Below, one piece after another: positions 9,265 through 19,900 of a stretch of 60,847 nucleotides of DNA. The translations under genes were made by a program, and so were the position numbers. Every line of letters starts with the position of its first letter. Positions within the stretch are counted from its first letter, which is position 1. The notes beneath the pieces were generated by a model. That model was given only the letters and a program-made list of their open reading frames with translations. It searched no databases and was not told where the DNA came from. This DNA comes from Aquimarina megaterium XH134 (GTDB lineage: Bacteria > Bacteroidota > Bacteroidia > Flavobacteriales > Flavobacteriaceae), in NCBI RefSeq assembly GCF_000520975.1, contig NZ_JACB01000061.1:1-60847 (forward strand). The letters run 5' to 3'.

Positions 9265-9460
9265 CTTTTATAGTTCTAATTGAATAAGCAATATAGAAAT
9301 TTTTGAAGGATATTCTGGTAAAACATCACAAGGAATACGGTATTCCTCAAGCATCTAATTACCATCAATTTAGATCATATCATAATTAACATATAGTATA
9401 AAAAAGCAAAAACTGATAAGATAACCTTATCGGCTCTATTAATCTTTAAAAACAATAATC
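9265..9460. other. Divergent spacer with two hairpins
   Basis: It holds two inverted repeats. AGGAATA-CGG-TATTCCT lies at 9331-9347. An 8-bp stem, CTGATAAG/CTTATCGG (one G-T pair), lies at 9413-9433, within 30-50 nt of the ATG at 9461. The second is well placed to be in the 5' leader of the small ORFs. I found no clear -33/-7 pair. Confidence 0.45.
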
Positions 9461-9691
9461 ATGAAAAATGATGAATCACAATGGTTTTTGCGTAAAACCA
9501 CAGAAACAGGAAAGTTCATTGTACAATCTAGAACTATGAGTATTACTCCTCACCTCAAACCAACTAGCGGGAGTAACCACGATAGATATTGTCGCGACAT
9601 GAGCTATACAGCAAAGAAACGAACAGAGAATTATTCAAATTCTTTTGAAAAAATCAACGCACCTGAGTTTGAATCATTACCAGGCACATAA
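9461..9691 (+). CDS. Small protein of unknown function (76 aa)
   Basis: The ORF starts at ATG 9461 and encodes a hydrophilic, Arg/Lys/Ser/Thr-rich protein with no signal peptide or membrane segment. A central NHDRYCRDMSY stretch holds the only Cys. A second small ORF starts 23 nt after its stop on the same strand, so the two could be co-transcribed. The pair is divergent to the BASS symporter and is followed by two stem-loops. I do not recognise a family. It is probably a real small gene because its codon pattern looks like that of neighbours, but this is a judgement by eye. Confidence 0.5.
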   Translation: MKNDESQWFLRKTTETGKFIVQSRTMSITPHLKPTSGSNHDRYCRDMSYTAKKRTENYSNSFEKINAPEFESLPGT

Positions 9692-9714
9692 ATAACAATT
9701 GAAAATTTAATAAT

Positions 9715-9873
9715 ATGAAAACACAACTTACCACTAATAAAGAAAGAAAAATATCAAAAATATTAGCAAAATGGCTTTCTAATTACATTACAGCTATGAG
9801 CAAAACTTTATACCCCCCAGAAGTAAAAGGAGTACAAAGTAAAAATGACAGACATCGCATTTTTGATAAATGA
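9715..9873 (+). CDS. Small basic protein of unknown function (52 aa)
   Basis: A 52-codon ATG ORF lies 23 nt after the 76-residue ORF. The peptide is strongly basic at both ends (KERKISK and KNDRHRIFDK). A middle stretch, ILAKWLSNYITAMSKTL, could form an amphipathic helix. The C-terminal NDRHR resembles the NHDRY motif of the upstream ORF, but the match is too short to prove relation. Stem-loops follow at 9911-9993. No function can be assigned. Confidence 0.4.
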   Translation: MKTQLTTNKERKISKILAKWLSNYITAMSKTLYPPEVKGVQSKNDRHRIFDK

Positions 9874-9910
9874 TAACATAATCTACACAAAATTGAAATT
9901 TTAGTGAACA

Positions 9911-9993
9911 ACAAACCCTCATCAGGTTTAATAGGATTACCATAAACGAGGGCTTGTAGTAGTGCCCTGTTACAAATGGGGAAGGTAACAGGG
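9911..9993 (+). ncRNA. Two consecutive stem-loops between the small ORFs and the SSS symporter
   Basis: The first stem is ACAAaCCCTC (9911-9920) with GAGGGcTTGT (9948-9957, one mismatch) over a 27-nt loop. The second is a perfect 9-bp stem, CCCTGTTAC (9965-9973) with GTAACAGGG (9985-9993), followed by TTTAAATT. The second may act as a terminator of the small-ORF transcript or of the converging symporter gene. The larger first stem is not needed for termination, so a structured RNA element is possible. Confidence 0.4.
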
Positions 9994-10029
9994 TTTAAAT
10001 TAGAATTATATCAAAAGGGAATTCTTATT

Positions 10030-11625
10030 TTATGAAAAATACGTGTAGATAACAATAACTATAATACAAATTGACGCACCTATAGGTACAACATATTTGA
10101 ATGGACTTATATTTACTTGTCTTGTGTATTCTTGCTTATATTCGTTTTTCATTGGGTATAGTTTACCGATAAGTAACATAATAATTACATTTAGAATAAA
10201 CAGCAATGCCATTACATGTAAGAAATGCGGATAATCTTCTTCTCCAATCACATATGGTTTTAATATAAACTGGCTAATAATATACAGTATAGAACCAGAG
10301 ATAAGTCCTATTTTTGCAGCAATTGCCGGAACATGTTTTGTTAGATACCCTACTACAATTATTGTCAAAATCGGAATACTATAAATACCATTTGCCTCTT
10401 GCAGGTAACCAAATAATCCATCTGAAGCGTAAACAAGAAGTGGTGCTACAAACATTGATATTATTGCTAAGATAATTCCAAATCGTTTTCCTGCTTTTAC
10501 AATAGTAGTTTCACTCGCTTCTTTATCAAAATATTCTTTATAAATATCTATCCCAAATAGGGTTACAGAACTATTCAAAGCACTATTAAATGAACTTAAA
10601 ATAGCTCCAAATAATACTGCAGCAAAAAAACCTACCAAGGATACTGGCAAAACTTTACTTACCAGCATCGGATAAGCTTCATCTGGGTTTTTGAGTGTAT
10701 CTCCAAACATATGAAAAGCAATAATACCCGGTAACACAACTATAATTGGCCCTAAAATCTTAATAAATGATCCCAATAATAGACCTTTTTGACCTTCTTT
10801 TAAGTTTTTTGCTCCAAGAGCTCTTTGAATAATTGCTTGATTGGTTCCCCAATAAAATAATTGCACCAACATCATTCCTGTAAAAATAGTTGTAAAAGGA
10901 ACCGATGCTTTTTTATCTCCCATTGCATTAAATTTATCAGGATATAAATCAAATAAAACATTAACTCCTTCCGAAATACTACCACTCCCAATATCCCACA
11001 ATCCAAATAAAGGGATCATTACTCCTCCTATTAATAATCCAATAGCATTAATTGTATCTGATACTGCAACAGCTTTTAACCCTCCAAAAATTGCATAAAT
11101 TGAGCCTATACTTCCTATTCCCCATACTGTAATCCATAATGCTATTGATTCTGATACTCCCAGAAGTTCTGGTATATTAAACATTGTATTTATAGCCAAT
11201 GCTCCCGAATATAAAACTGTGGGCAATAAAATAACTGCATAACCTGTAAGAAATAAACCCGAGGTTATTGCTTTGGTTGTTGTATCATATCTTCGTTGCA
11301 AAAACTGGGGTACCGTGGTAATCCCTCCTTTTAGATACCGAGGTAATAAAAATATGGCCGTAATTACCATTGCAATGGCTGCAAGTGTTTCCCATGCCAT
11401 CACCAATATACCTTCTTTAAATGCTGCTCCATTTAGACCTACTATTTGTTCTGTTGATAGATTAGTAAGTAATAAGGAACCTGCAATGACTCCTGCTGTT
11501 AAACTTCTTCCTCCCAAAAAGTAACCATCAGAAGATTTTTCATCTGTTTTTGATGTAGATAAGTAAGAAATCACTCCTACCAAAAGTGTAAACCCTAAAA
11601 AAGAAATAATACCAATATAATTCAT
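10030..11625 (-). CDS. Sodium/solute symporter (SSS family)
   Basis: The 531-residue protein has about 13-14 membrane segments and SSS-family features. These include a GYFLGGRSLTAGVIAGSLLLTN-type start (about 34-55) and a conserved central region with AVSDTINAIGLL. SSS proteins import sugars, inositol, amino acids or organic acids with sodium. It is the last gene of the SusCD locus, 153 nt after the FG-GAP lipoprotein. This suggests it carries the released small product across the inner membrane, with a sugar as the best guess. Start is the ATG at 11625. The length is normal. Confidence 0.88.
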   Translation of the reverse strand: MNYIGIISFLGFTLLVGVISYLSTSKTDEKSSDGYFLGGRSLTAGVIAGSLLLTNLSTEQIVGLNGAAFKEGILVMAWETLAAIAMVITAIFLLPRYLKGGITTVPQFLQRRYDTTTKAITSGLFLTGYAVILLPTVLYSGALAINTMFNIPELLGVSESIALWITVWGIGSIGSIYAIFGGLKAVAVSDTINAIGLLIGGVMIPLFGLWDIGSGSISEGVNVLFDLYPDKFNAMGDKKASVPFTTIFTGMMLVQLFYWGTNQAIIQRALGAKNLKEGQKGLLLGSFIKILGPIIVVLPGIIAFHMFGDTLKNPDEAYPMLVSKVLPVSLVGFFAAVLFGAILSSFNSALNSSVTLFGIDIYKEYFDKEASETTIVKAGKRFGIILAIISMFVAPLLVYASDGLFGYLQEANGIYSIPILTIIVVGYLTKHVPAIAAKIGLISGSILYIISQFILKPYVIGEEDYPHFLHVMALLFILNVIIMLLIGKLYPMKNEYKQEYTRQVNISPFKYVVPIGASICIIVIVIYTYFS

Positions 11626-11778
11626 AACTTTATTTTAATCTTCATTTATAACTGCAACATAATTCACTAACAAACCTCAATATCTATGGCAAATGGAATA
11701 ATGACTACTATTTTACCAATGTGTATCAAAACATTCTTTACACTTTTTTATATTCTTTCATTATTATAATCTCGAAAC

Positions 11779-14700
11779 CTAAGGAGTGTTTTTATTCACT
11801 TCTTGAATTCTTACAAACTGTAAATAATCGTTGTTTTTTGCTGCTACAACATATCTAGTAGTATCTGTCTGTAGTATAGCTAAATCTTTTACATCTCCTT
11901 GTATGAATAAGCCGCTTTTGGCTGCAGAAATTGGCTTGAATTTTCCTGTTCCATCGCCTTTTAAGAATAATCCGTGCCCGGCATCATTTCTTGGTGTTTC
12001 AACTTCTGAAGCATGTAAATTTCCTGCAATAAGAGCATCTATATAACCATCTTCATCAAAATCATCTACCAAAATTTGATTAATCGATGATACTTGAGCT
12101 TCTAATGGTAGTTTATGAATGATGAATTTTCCTTCTTTATTTTCGAGATATACACTTGCAAAAGATTTTACTTGATAATGCAGTGATGATTCTAGTGATT
12201 TTTTTGTGTATACATCAACTAATGTGGCTTCAGAAAAACTTTCATAGTCTTTAAATTTATGTTTGATCATTGATATTTGATCAGATGAGCATTCTCTTCC
12301 TCTTACCGGAAATTGCTTTCCGTCATTATAATAACTAAGTACAATGTCGGCATTACTATCCTTATCAAAATCATTTACATAAATATCAAAAGTTTCTTCT
12401 TCTGTAGCTTTGTACTTGTAATTCAATCCGTTATTCCCTAGGATATAATCCATATCACCATCGTTATCAATATCTCCTTGCCCGATACTCCACCACCATC
12501 CTGTAGTATCTTTTGTTAATCCCAATTCTTGCGATACTTCTTTAAATCCTTTTCTAATATTTTTGAAAACCCGAATAGGCATCCATTCACCAACAACAAT
12601 AATATCTAACCAATCATCATTGTCATAATCTGTAATTACAGCACTTGTGGCCATACCCAAATCAATAAAATCTTTTGCATAAGAATCAGTAACATCATCA
12701 AATTGTATATTCCCGTTCTGACTATTATTTTTTAACAGATAGCTATGTGCAGGAATTGGGTATTGTTCAGGAACCTGACGTCCTAACACCAGTAAATCTT
12801 GCTTACCATCTTTGTCAAAATCTAAAGGATATACTCTCGATCCACTTGTTAACATTTGTGGTAGACTGTTTTTTGATTTGGTAAAACGCCCTCTACCATC
12901 ATTAATGTATAATCTATCTTGTAATATGTTTGATGTTGGAGAAAATTCATAACCTCCACTCACCACATATAAATCATTATCACCGTCTTGATCTGCATCA
13001 AAAAAAACAGCGCCAACATCTTCATTTAATTTATCTTCTTCAAATACCTCTACAATTTGCTTTTCAAATCCGGTTTTATTTTGAAAAAACAAACTTCCCG
13101 GTTGTTCTGATGCTCCGCCTACAAAAAAGTCATCTAAGCCATCATTATTTATATCTCCAACTGCCATTCCTGGTCCAAAAGCTGACATCTTATGAGGAAG
13201 TAAAACTTGTTTTGAGAAATCATTATAATTATTTTCCTGGTGTTTGTATTCTGAAAAGCCATCTTTTCCTTCTGAAGCAAATAAGACAGTCTCTTTTTTT
13301 GATATTGAATTTTCAGGTATTGCATCCTCGTATTTTACTGTCAATTTTTGGTTTACTTCAAGGTTTTTGAATTTTTGAAGTTTCCCATCAGGCCAGACAA
13401 CTTTTAATTCTTCAATAGTTTTTGATTGATAAACTCCAAAATGTAATTCTGGAGCAACTGATGACTGAAACCCTCTTGATAAAGTGAGTTCTTGCATTTG
13501 AGTTTGATCACCTGTTTTGAGATATACTCTATTTCCTAATCCAAATTTATTTTTAATACTTCCATCAAATTGGATAGTGATATAGTTATTTTTATCCGAG
13601 CTCTTATTTTCAAAAACTGAAGCATAATCATCAATATTATTTGTAATAATTTCTAAATCTCCATCATTATCCAAATCTGCATATGCAACTCCATTAGAGA
13701 AGCCTTCATATTGTATTCCCCAACGTTTATTTACTTTTTCAAAGCTATAATCTCCAACATTACGAAACATGAAGTTATCTATCTTTTCAGAAGGGATCAT
13801 TAAGCTTCTTTGCAAAAGACTATCTTTCTTGTTTTTTAATTTCTTTAAATTTTCAAAATAGTCGTTATTATTTATTTCTCTTCTGGTACCATTGGTAATG
13901 AATAAATCTTTACGCCCATCGTTATCAAAATCTGCAAAAAGAGGTCCCCAGCTCCAATCTGTTGAAGAAGTTCCTGTTATTCTTGAAACATTAGAAAAAT
14001 GAGGTATTCCGTCATCTACTACTCCCGTATTTAATTGCAAACAGTTATGCATATATTGATAATGAAAACCAGAATTAACCGTGCTCCAGAACAACTTAGG
14101 GTTCATACTTGCCATATTTGCTTTTTTACGCCGGTTTTTCTGAGCATCCATATCCACCTGAAAAATATCCAGGTTTCCATCATTGTTATAATCTGCAATA
14201 TCAGCTCCCATACCAAAAAAAGCAGTATGTGATGTCGCTTGTTTAACTACTTCCCTGAAAGTTCCGTCCTGATTATTTAAGTATAGATAATCTGGGGTAC
14301 TAAAATCATTAGATACATATATATCTGACCACCCATCATTATTTAGATCTCCTACTGTTGCACTAAGAGTAAGCCCAAAACTCTTTACTCCTGCTTCTTC
14401 TGTGACATCAGTAAATCTATCTCCATCATTTCTATATAAATGATCTGTTTCTTTACCGGTTACATTTTTCATCTTAAACCTATAATAGAAATTAGGAGCA
14501 TTAAATTTTGTGGGAGGATAATTAGCTACATAAAGATCAAGGTCTCCGTCATTATCGTAATCAAAGAATGTTCCCTGAACACTATTTCCAATATCATCGA
14601 TACCATACTCAGAAGCTCTTTCTGTAAATGTATTATCCCCATTATTGATGAATAACTGATTCATTTTAGAACCAAATTTTCCACCAACAGAGCAGTATAT

Positions 14701-15105
14701 ATCTAAAAAACCATCTGCATTAACATCTGTCATGGTTACACCAGTATACCATCTATCATCTCCAACAACACCAGCTTTTATGGTAATATCTTCAAACTTA
14801 AGATTACCTTTATTGATATATAATTTATTTGAAACCTGATTTCCTGTAAAATAAATATCTATAAGTCCATCGTTATTAATATCACCTGTCGCAACACCTC
14901 CACCCATATATAAATATGAATATGTAAAGTAATTCAAAGAGTCATTCTCGGTAAGATCATTACTAAAATGAATCCCGGTTGATGAGTATTCTAGGTCTGT
15001 AAATATTCGATCATCAATTGATGTACTCTTTTGCGAACAACTGGTAAGTACGATCAAACTAACAACAAAAACAAAGCACTTATATATCATATTTTGCAAA
15101 ATCAT
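11779..15105 (-). CDS. FG-GAP/VCBS repeat lipoprotein with ASPIC/UnbV domain
   Basis: The 1108-residue protein starts with a lipoprotein signal (lipobox LTSC). The second Met (at 15090) gives a more ordinary short signal and may be the true start. Many D-x-N/D-x-D-G repeats, such as DINNDGLIDIY and DYDNDGDLDLY, mark calcium-binding FG-GAP/VCBS propeller blades. Around residues 525-590 lies an ASPIC/UnbV-type segment with GLGNRVYLKTG and VVWPDG. Such proteins sit at the outer surface and often follow SusC/SusD pairs in Bacteroidota, where they are thought to bind glycans or aid uptake. Here it lies 61 nt after susD, behind an intercistronic hairpin. The exact ligand is unknown. Confidence 0.9.
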   Translation of the reverse strand: MILQNMIYKCFVFVVSLIVLTSCSQKSTSIDDRIFTDLEYSSTGIHFSNDLTENDSLNYFTYSYLYMGGGVATGDINNDGLIDIYFTGNQVSNKLYINKGNLKFEDITIKAGVVGDDRWYTGVTMTDVNADGFLDIYCSVGGKFGSKMNQLFINNGDNTFTERASEYGIDDIGNSVQGTFFDYDNDGDLDLYVANYPPTKFNAPNFYYRFKMKNVTGKETDHLYRNDGDRFTDVTEEAGVKSFGLTLSATVGDLNNDGWSDIYVSNDFSTPDYLYLNNQDGTFREVVKQATSHTAFFGMGADIADYNNDGNLDIFQVDMDAQKNRRKKANMASMNPKLFWSTVNSGFHYQYMHNCLQLNTGVVDDGIPHFSNVSRITGTSSTDWSWGPLFADFDNDGRKDLFITNGTRREINNNDYFENLKKLKNKKDSLLQRSLMIPSEKIDNFMFRNVGDYSFEKVNKRWGIQYEGFSNGVAYADLDNDGDLEIITNNIDDYASVFENKSSDKNNYITIQFDGSIKNKFGLGNRVYLKTGDQTQMQELTLSRGFQSSVAPELHFGVYQSKTIEELKVVWPDGKLQKFKNLEVNQKLTVKYEDAIPENSISKKETVLFASEGKDGFSEYKHQENNYNDFSKQVLLPHKMSAFGPGMAVGDINNDGLDDFFVGGASEQPGSLFFQNKTGFEKQIVEVFEEDKLNEDVGAVFFDADQDGDNDLYVVSGGYEFSPTSNILQDRLYINDGRGRFTKSKNSLPQMLTSGSRVYPLDFDKDGKQDLLVLGRQVPEQYPIPAHSYLLKNNSQNGNIQFDDVTDSYAKDFIDLGMATSAVITDYDNDDWLDIIVVGEWMPIRVFKNIRKGFKEVSQELGLTKDTTGWWWSIGQGDIDNDGDMDYILGNNGLNYKYKATEEETFDIYVNDFDKDSNADIVLSYYNDGKQFPVRGRECSSDQISMIKHKFKDYESFSEATLVDVYTKKSLESSLHYQVKSFASVYLENKEGKFIIHKLPLEAQVSSINQILVDDFDEDGYIDALIAGNLHASEVETPRNDAGHGLFLKGDGTGKFKPISAAKSGLFIQGDVKDLAILQTDTTRYVVAAKNNDYLQFVRIQEVNKNTP

Positions 15106-15110
15106 ATGTA

Positions 15111-15139
15111 AAAGACAGCATGTAAAAACACGCTGTCTT
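15111..15139 (-). terminator. Intercistronic stem-loop between susD and the FG-GAP gene (attenuator-like)
   Basis: AAGACAGC (15112-15119) pairs with GCTGTCTT (15132-15139), with an inner TGT/ACA extension. On the minus strand it is followed by TTTTAC. It lies in the 61-nt gap after susD and could lower read-through or protect the 3' end of susCD mRNA. Confidence 0.5.
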
Positions 15140-15166
15140 CTTTAAAAACAATTCAAATAAACAAAT

Positions 15167-16936
15167 CTAATATCCATTGTTTTGTTTAAGTTGCCCATTA
15201 CTTACCGCAATCACGATTTGCGCTATAGGGTAACGTTCGTTTACTCCAGGAATAAATGATGCACTGGATAAATGTGAGCGCTTTGTAGTTTCAACAGATA
15301 GGTAAGAATTTAAAACCTGAGCGGCATTACCTCTTCTTACTAAATCAAAAAACCGATGACCTTCTAAAGCTGTTTCTATTCTATATTCATGAGCTACAGC
15401 TTTTATAGCCTGATCCTGACCAGAAAAAGTACCATAAGTACCCACAACATAGTTTGCTGCAGGGGTTGCGGTCGGCTTTCCATCTGCATCTAATTCTTTA
15501 ACAAAATCATCTGGGTTTGCAGCACGCATTCGAACTCTATCTACCAATGATGCTCCCATGTCTCCTTCTCCTAGTGCTGCCATAATCTCGGCTCTCCAAA
15601 GAAGTACTTCAGCAAATCTTATAATATTAGTATTTAGCGCACTAACGCCAGGAGCCCAAGCTGAAGGTGCATCTATACCAGCATCATTAAACTGACTTTG
15701 TCTAAACACGGTTATCTTTTGAAGATATGGCCCTCCGTTAGAAGGGTTTCTAATCCAGGACTGCCCAGGCATTATACCCCATCCATTAAAATCAATACCT
15801 CTTCTACCTACTTTCCAATCTAGTCTAGGATCCAATTCTCCTGTATGTGGTGTAAATGCATCTGCAGAAGCCACCCCATCATCATTAGTAACATCGCTAT
15901 TATTAAATGTATCTAATAAAGGTAAGCCTGTTGCATCTGTTTTATATGCATTAACCAGATTTTGTGAAGGTTGAAAAAACCCGCAACATGCATTTCCTGT
16001 AGTTCCTACAGGAGCCCCATTAGGGAAATTTAATGCATCTCCCCAATTACCATTATCATCCCCAGAAGATCCATCATCAACCGTATTTTGAACCGCGAAT
16101 ATAGACTCTATACTATTCTCTGATGCTGCATTAAAATTATCAGAATATTTTGGTGCCAAATCATAAGGCCCAGCATTAATAACATCATCTAATATTGGTG
16201 CTGCTGCTGCATAATCTAGCTGATACATATGTATTTTTGCCAAATATGCTTTTGCTGCCCAGCTATTTGCACTACCTACAAATCGAGAAGTCTCAGATAA
16301 TTGAGCAATAGCAAATGTAAAGTCTTCTTCAATTCGAGCCCAGGAATCTACATTTACATTGGTTAAAGATTCTGTAGCCGTTTCATCTACATAAGGGATA
16401 TTATCCCATAGTTTTTTAGCTTCAAAATGATAATGAGCTCTTAAAAATCTCGCTTCAGCTTCAAATAGAATTGCTTCTGATTCGGTAAGATCACCAGCTT
16501 CTAATCCAATCTTTGCTCCTTTTATTACCTCATTACTTCTAGCAACTCCTTCAAAAAGAGAATTCCATTTATATCCATAAAATCTTCCTTCTCCAGAATT
16601 AGGTGAGTAAAATTCTACATTATCAATCTGCGGCTGATCACCAGGATCACTTCCTTTATATGCATTATCTGATGCTACTTCTCCATAAATCCAGTTTGAT
16701 GCTGCTGAGCGCCAAGGATCTTGTGTATCCAAATTTCCATCTAACATACCGTAGGCAGCTGTTAATTGGGCACTTACCCAATTATTATCATATACAATAA
16801 CATCTGAACTAAACTGCCCTTGAAGAGGAATATCTAATTCTTCTTTACAAGATTGAAAAGTAGTGATCGTCAATATCGAAATACATAGTAAAAGGACTAT
16901 TTTTTTCGGCTCTATATAGTTAACTATTTTTTTCAT
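15167..16936 (-). CDS. SusD/RagB-type glycan-binding lipoprotein
   Basis: The 589-residue protein has an SPII signal with Cys near residue 30 (TFQSCKEE). It has the typical SusD N-terminal SusD-like_3/RagB segments with TPR helices. The C-terminal RagB/SusD region contains RFAEVLLWRAEIMAALGE and YRIETALEGHRFFDLVRRG. SusD proteins form the lid of the SusC barrel and capture the ligand outside the cell. The gene begins 12 nt after the susC stop, the usual tight pairing. It is the longer RagB-like type. The ligand is not readable from sequence, though the nearby GH3 enzyme suggests a beta-linked glycan. Confidence 0.96.
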   Translation of the reverse strand: MKKIVNYIEPKKIVLLLCISILTITTFQSCKEELDIPLQGQFSSDVIVYDNNWVSAQLTAAYGMLDGNLDTQDPWRSAASNWIYGEVASDNAYKGSDPGDQPQIDNVEFYSPNSGEGRFYGYKWNSLFEGVARSNEVIKGAKIGLEAGDLTESEAILFEAEARFLRAHYHFEAKKLWDNIPYVDETATESLTNVNVDSWARIEEDFTFAIAQLSETSRFVGSANSWAAKAYLAKIHMYQLDYAAAAPILDDVINAGPYDLAPKYSDNFNAASENSIESIFAVQNTVDDGSSGDDNGNWGDALNFPNGAPVGTTGNACCGFFQPSQNLVNAYKTDATGLPLLDTFNNSDVTNDDGVASADAFTPHTGELDPRLDWKVGRRGIDFNGWGIMPGQSWIRNPSNGGPYLQKITVFRQSQFNDAGIDAPSAWAPGVSALNTNIIRFAEVLLWRAEIMAALGEGDMGASLVDRVRMRAANPDDFVKELDADGKPTATPAANYVVGTYGTFSGQDQAIKAVAHEYRIETALEGHRFFDLVRRGNAAQVLNSYLSVETTKRSHLSSASFIPGVNERYPIAQIVIAVSNGQLKQNNGY

Positions 16937-16948
16937 CTTTCTTTTCTT

Positions 16949-19900
16949 TTAGAATGTAACATTTAAACCTAAATTCAATGATCTAGAAACCGGATATGCT
17001 CCCCTATCAACACCTATCTCAAGGTTTGCTTGTTGTTGATTGGTATAGTTCGATAGATTAATTTCGGGATCCAAACCACTATAATCTGTAAATGTCAATA
17101 AATTTTTACCTTGTATAAAGATTCTGATTTTATCAACTTTTAACTTAGAAGTAATCTTATCATCTAATGAATAACCAAGAGAGACATTTTTAAGTCTTAA
17201 ATAAGATCCGTCTTCGATATAGTAAGAAGAACCTGTTGCTTCATTTGCACTTAATGTTAATGCAGGTAGTACTCCATTAGGATTTGATGGCGACCAAGAA
17301 TTTGTTACATAATCTATACTTTTACCTCCTTCAAAATTCGAGAAATCAGTCCAGAATTTTGTTAAATTATAAATATCATTTCCTTGTGATCCCTGAAATA
17401 ACATAGTGAAATCAAAATTTTTATAGTCAGCATTAAAATTTATTCCATAGGTAAAATCCGGGTGTGGATCTCCTATAATATCTCTAGGATCACCTGTAAG
17501 AATTGCTCTTCCTGTATTTTGATCAATCCCTTCCCATGTTAACCCTACAAAAGAAGATATTGGATGCCCCTCTGCAGTATTTGTAGTTTCAAACCCAGAA
17601 TGAGACCCTAAAACAGGATTAGCAATTGGCGCTGGGTTTTCTCTATCTAAGAAATCTACTTTATTTTTATAATGCGAAACATTTACTCCAATAGAATAAT
17701 TAAAAGCATGCTCTGATTTACTCGAATAAGTAATTCCCAAATCAAAACCTGTATTGGTCATTTGTCCCAAGTTTCTATAAATAGAGTTTATTGTATTCCC
17801 ATAGATCGTTGGATCAACTGGAGTCGCTAACAACATATCTTTGGTCACAGATTCGTACACATCCAAATTAACTCCAAGCTTATTATCGAAAAAATCCGCA
17901 TCAATACCAATATTGGTAGTCGTTGTTGTTTCCCATGACAAATTTGGATCTCCTATATTGGTTAAGAAATATCCTGTTTGCCCATTATAGTTGTTATAAT
18001 TAAGATTTGGACCATATGCTGTAACCCCTCGGAATGCTGGTATATTATCATTACCAAGTTCTCCCCAGCTAACTTTAAGAAGTAAATTGTTTACTATAGA
18101 AGACTCGCTTAAAAAATTTTCTCCAGAAATTCTCCAACCTACACTTACAGCAGGGAAAGTACCTACTTGATTACCTCCTTCAAACTTAGAAGATTGATCA
18201 CGTCTTAATGTAGCGCTTAATAAATACTTGTCGTTATATGCATAATCTGCCTTTCCAAATACTGAAAAACTTGAAGTTTTTGTTTGACTGCTACCTACAA
18301 TTGCAGTACCTGTTCCTGCACTTAAAAAAGTAGCATCTGGTGTGGTAAACAAGAAATCTGAAATTTGTGCGTAAAAAGATTCAAATCTATTTTTCTTAAA
18401 TTCTGTTCCTACAAAAACATCAATATCATGAACATCACTAATATTCTTAGTGAATTGAAGGATGTTATACCAGTTTGTATTGATCACATCGGTCGATGTT
18501 TCTCTGAGCTGATTTACTGATCTCGCAGAGGCATTTTCATAATCTACAGGCTGAAAAAATGAAAACTTAGAACTTCCAATATCAGCAGTATATGTAGTTT
18601 TTATCATTAAATCACTGGTAATATCAAATTCTGCATATATAGCTCCTAAAGCTCTTAAAGTCTCTGTTGTATTGTTTTTATTTCTATCAGCGACTGCTAC
18701 CGCATTATATCCATTACCTACACCAGGGATGCCTGCAGTTCCAGCAAAATTACCTCCAACATCTCGAACCGGGATAAGTGGATGCATTCTGTATAAGGCT
18801 GCTAGCTGACTTTCGTTATTTTGATTATCATTTTCATTTAATGGATCTGTAATACCTACTTTTTCAGAGAAAGAAGTGTTTAACGTTTCTCCAATACGAA
18901 ATCTATCGGTAATATTAAATTCAGAATTTACCCTAAGATTATAACGATCAAAATAAGTTTCGCTCCCTACACCTTTCTGATCCAATAATCCTAAACCAAC
19001 ATAAAATTTTGAATTTTCACCACCGCCATTGACTCCTATATTATGTTGCTGAACCAATGCTGAGTTAAAAAATTCATCAAACCAATCTGTACCTCCTTTA
19101 TTCGCTCGGGTAATTCTATTATCAGGAAAACTATACGCGCTTTCATCAACATTACCTGACACACCTTGAGGGAGTATATAATCTGGTAATACCGGACTTG
19201 CCCCAGAACCATATTGAGGATGAGATGGATTAGGGTTTCCATCATTTATTGTGGCTTGCCAATATGCATCTGCTAATTGTTGTGGTGTTGCCATTTCAGG
19301 AAAAACAGATCTAGGAATAAAATCTACACCCGTAACTCCATTGTATGTAAACGAAACTTTATTATTTCTATTTCCATTTTTTGTAGTAATGATAATAACA
19401 CCATTTGCAGCACCTATCCCATAAATTGAAGCTGCTGCTGCATCTTTAAGTATTTGAATAGATGCGATATCATCGGGATTAAGGTCATTTAACCCTTGTC
19501 CCGTTTGGACTCCATCAATTACATATAATGGATCATTACCATTAATAGTACCATATCCCCTGATACGTACTGCTGCATTTCCTCCAGGACCGCCTTCAAC
19601 TCCAACAGTAACACCAGATGCCTGCCCCTGTAATGCTTGTTCAATACTTGAGGGAGTTGTTGCTGCTATTGATTCTGATTGAACAATTGTTACCGAACCA
19701 GTTATATTTCTAGTACTTTGCTTTGTATATCCAGTTACAATTACTTCACTCAATTCACTTGCATCTTCAATCAAGGTAATATTTATTGCAGACTGACCAG
19801 AGAATACTACCTCTTTAGTTATGAATCCGACGTAAGAAAACACCAGAGATTCTCCATTAGAAATTTCTAATGTATAATTACCATCAAAATCGGTTTGTGT

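Noticed and set aside
12930..13370. Plus-strand ORF of 146 codons
   Set aside because: Antisense to the FG-GAP lipoprotein. Its His/Leu/Gln-rich composition is what reverse reading of Asp/Asn repeat codons gives.
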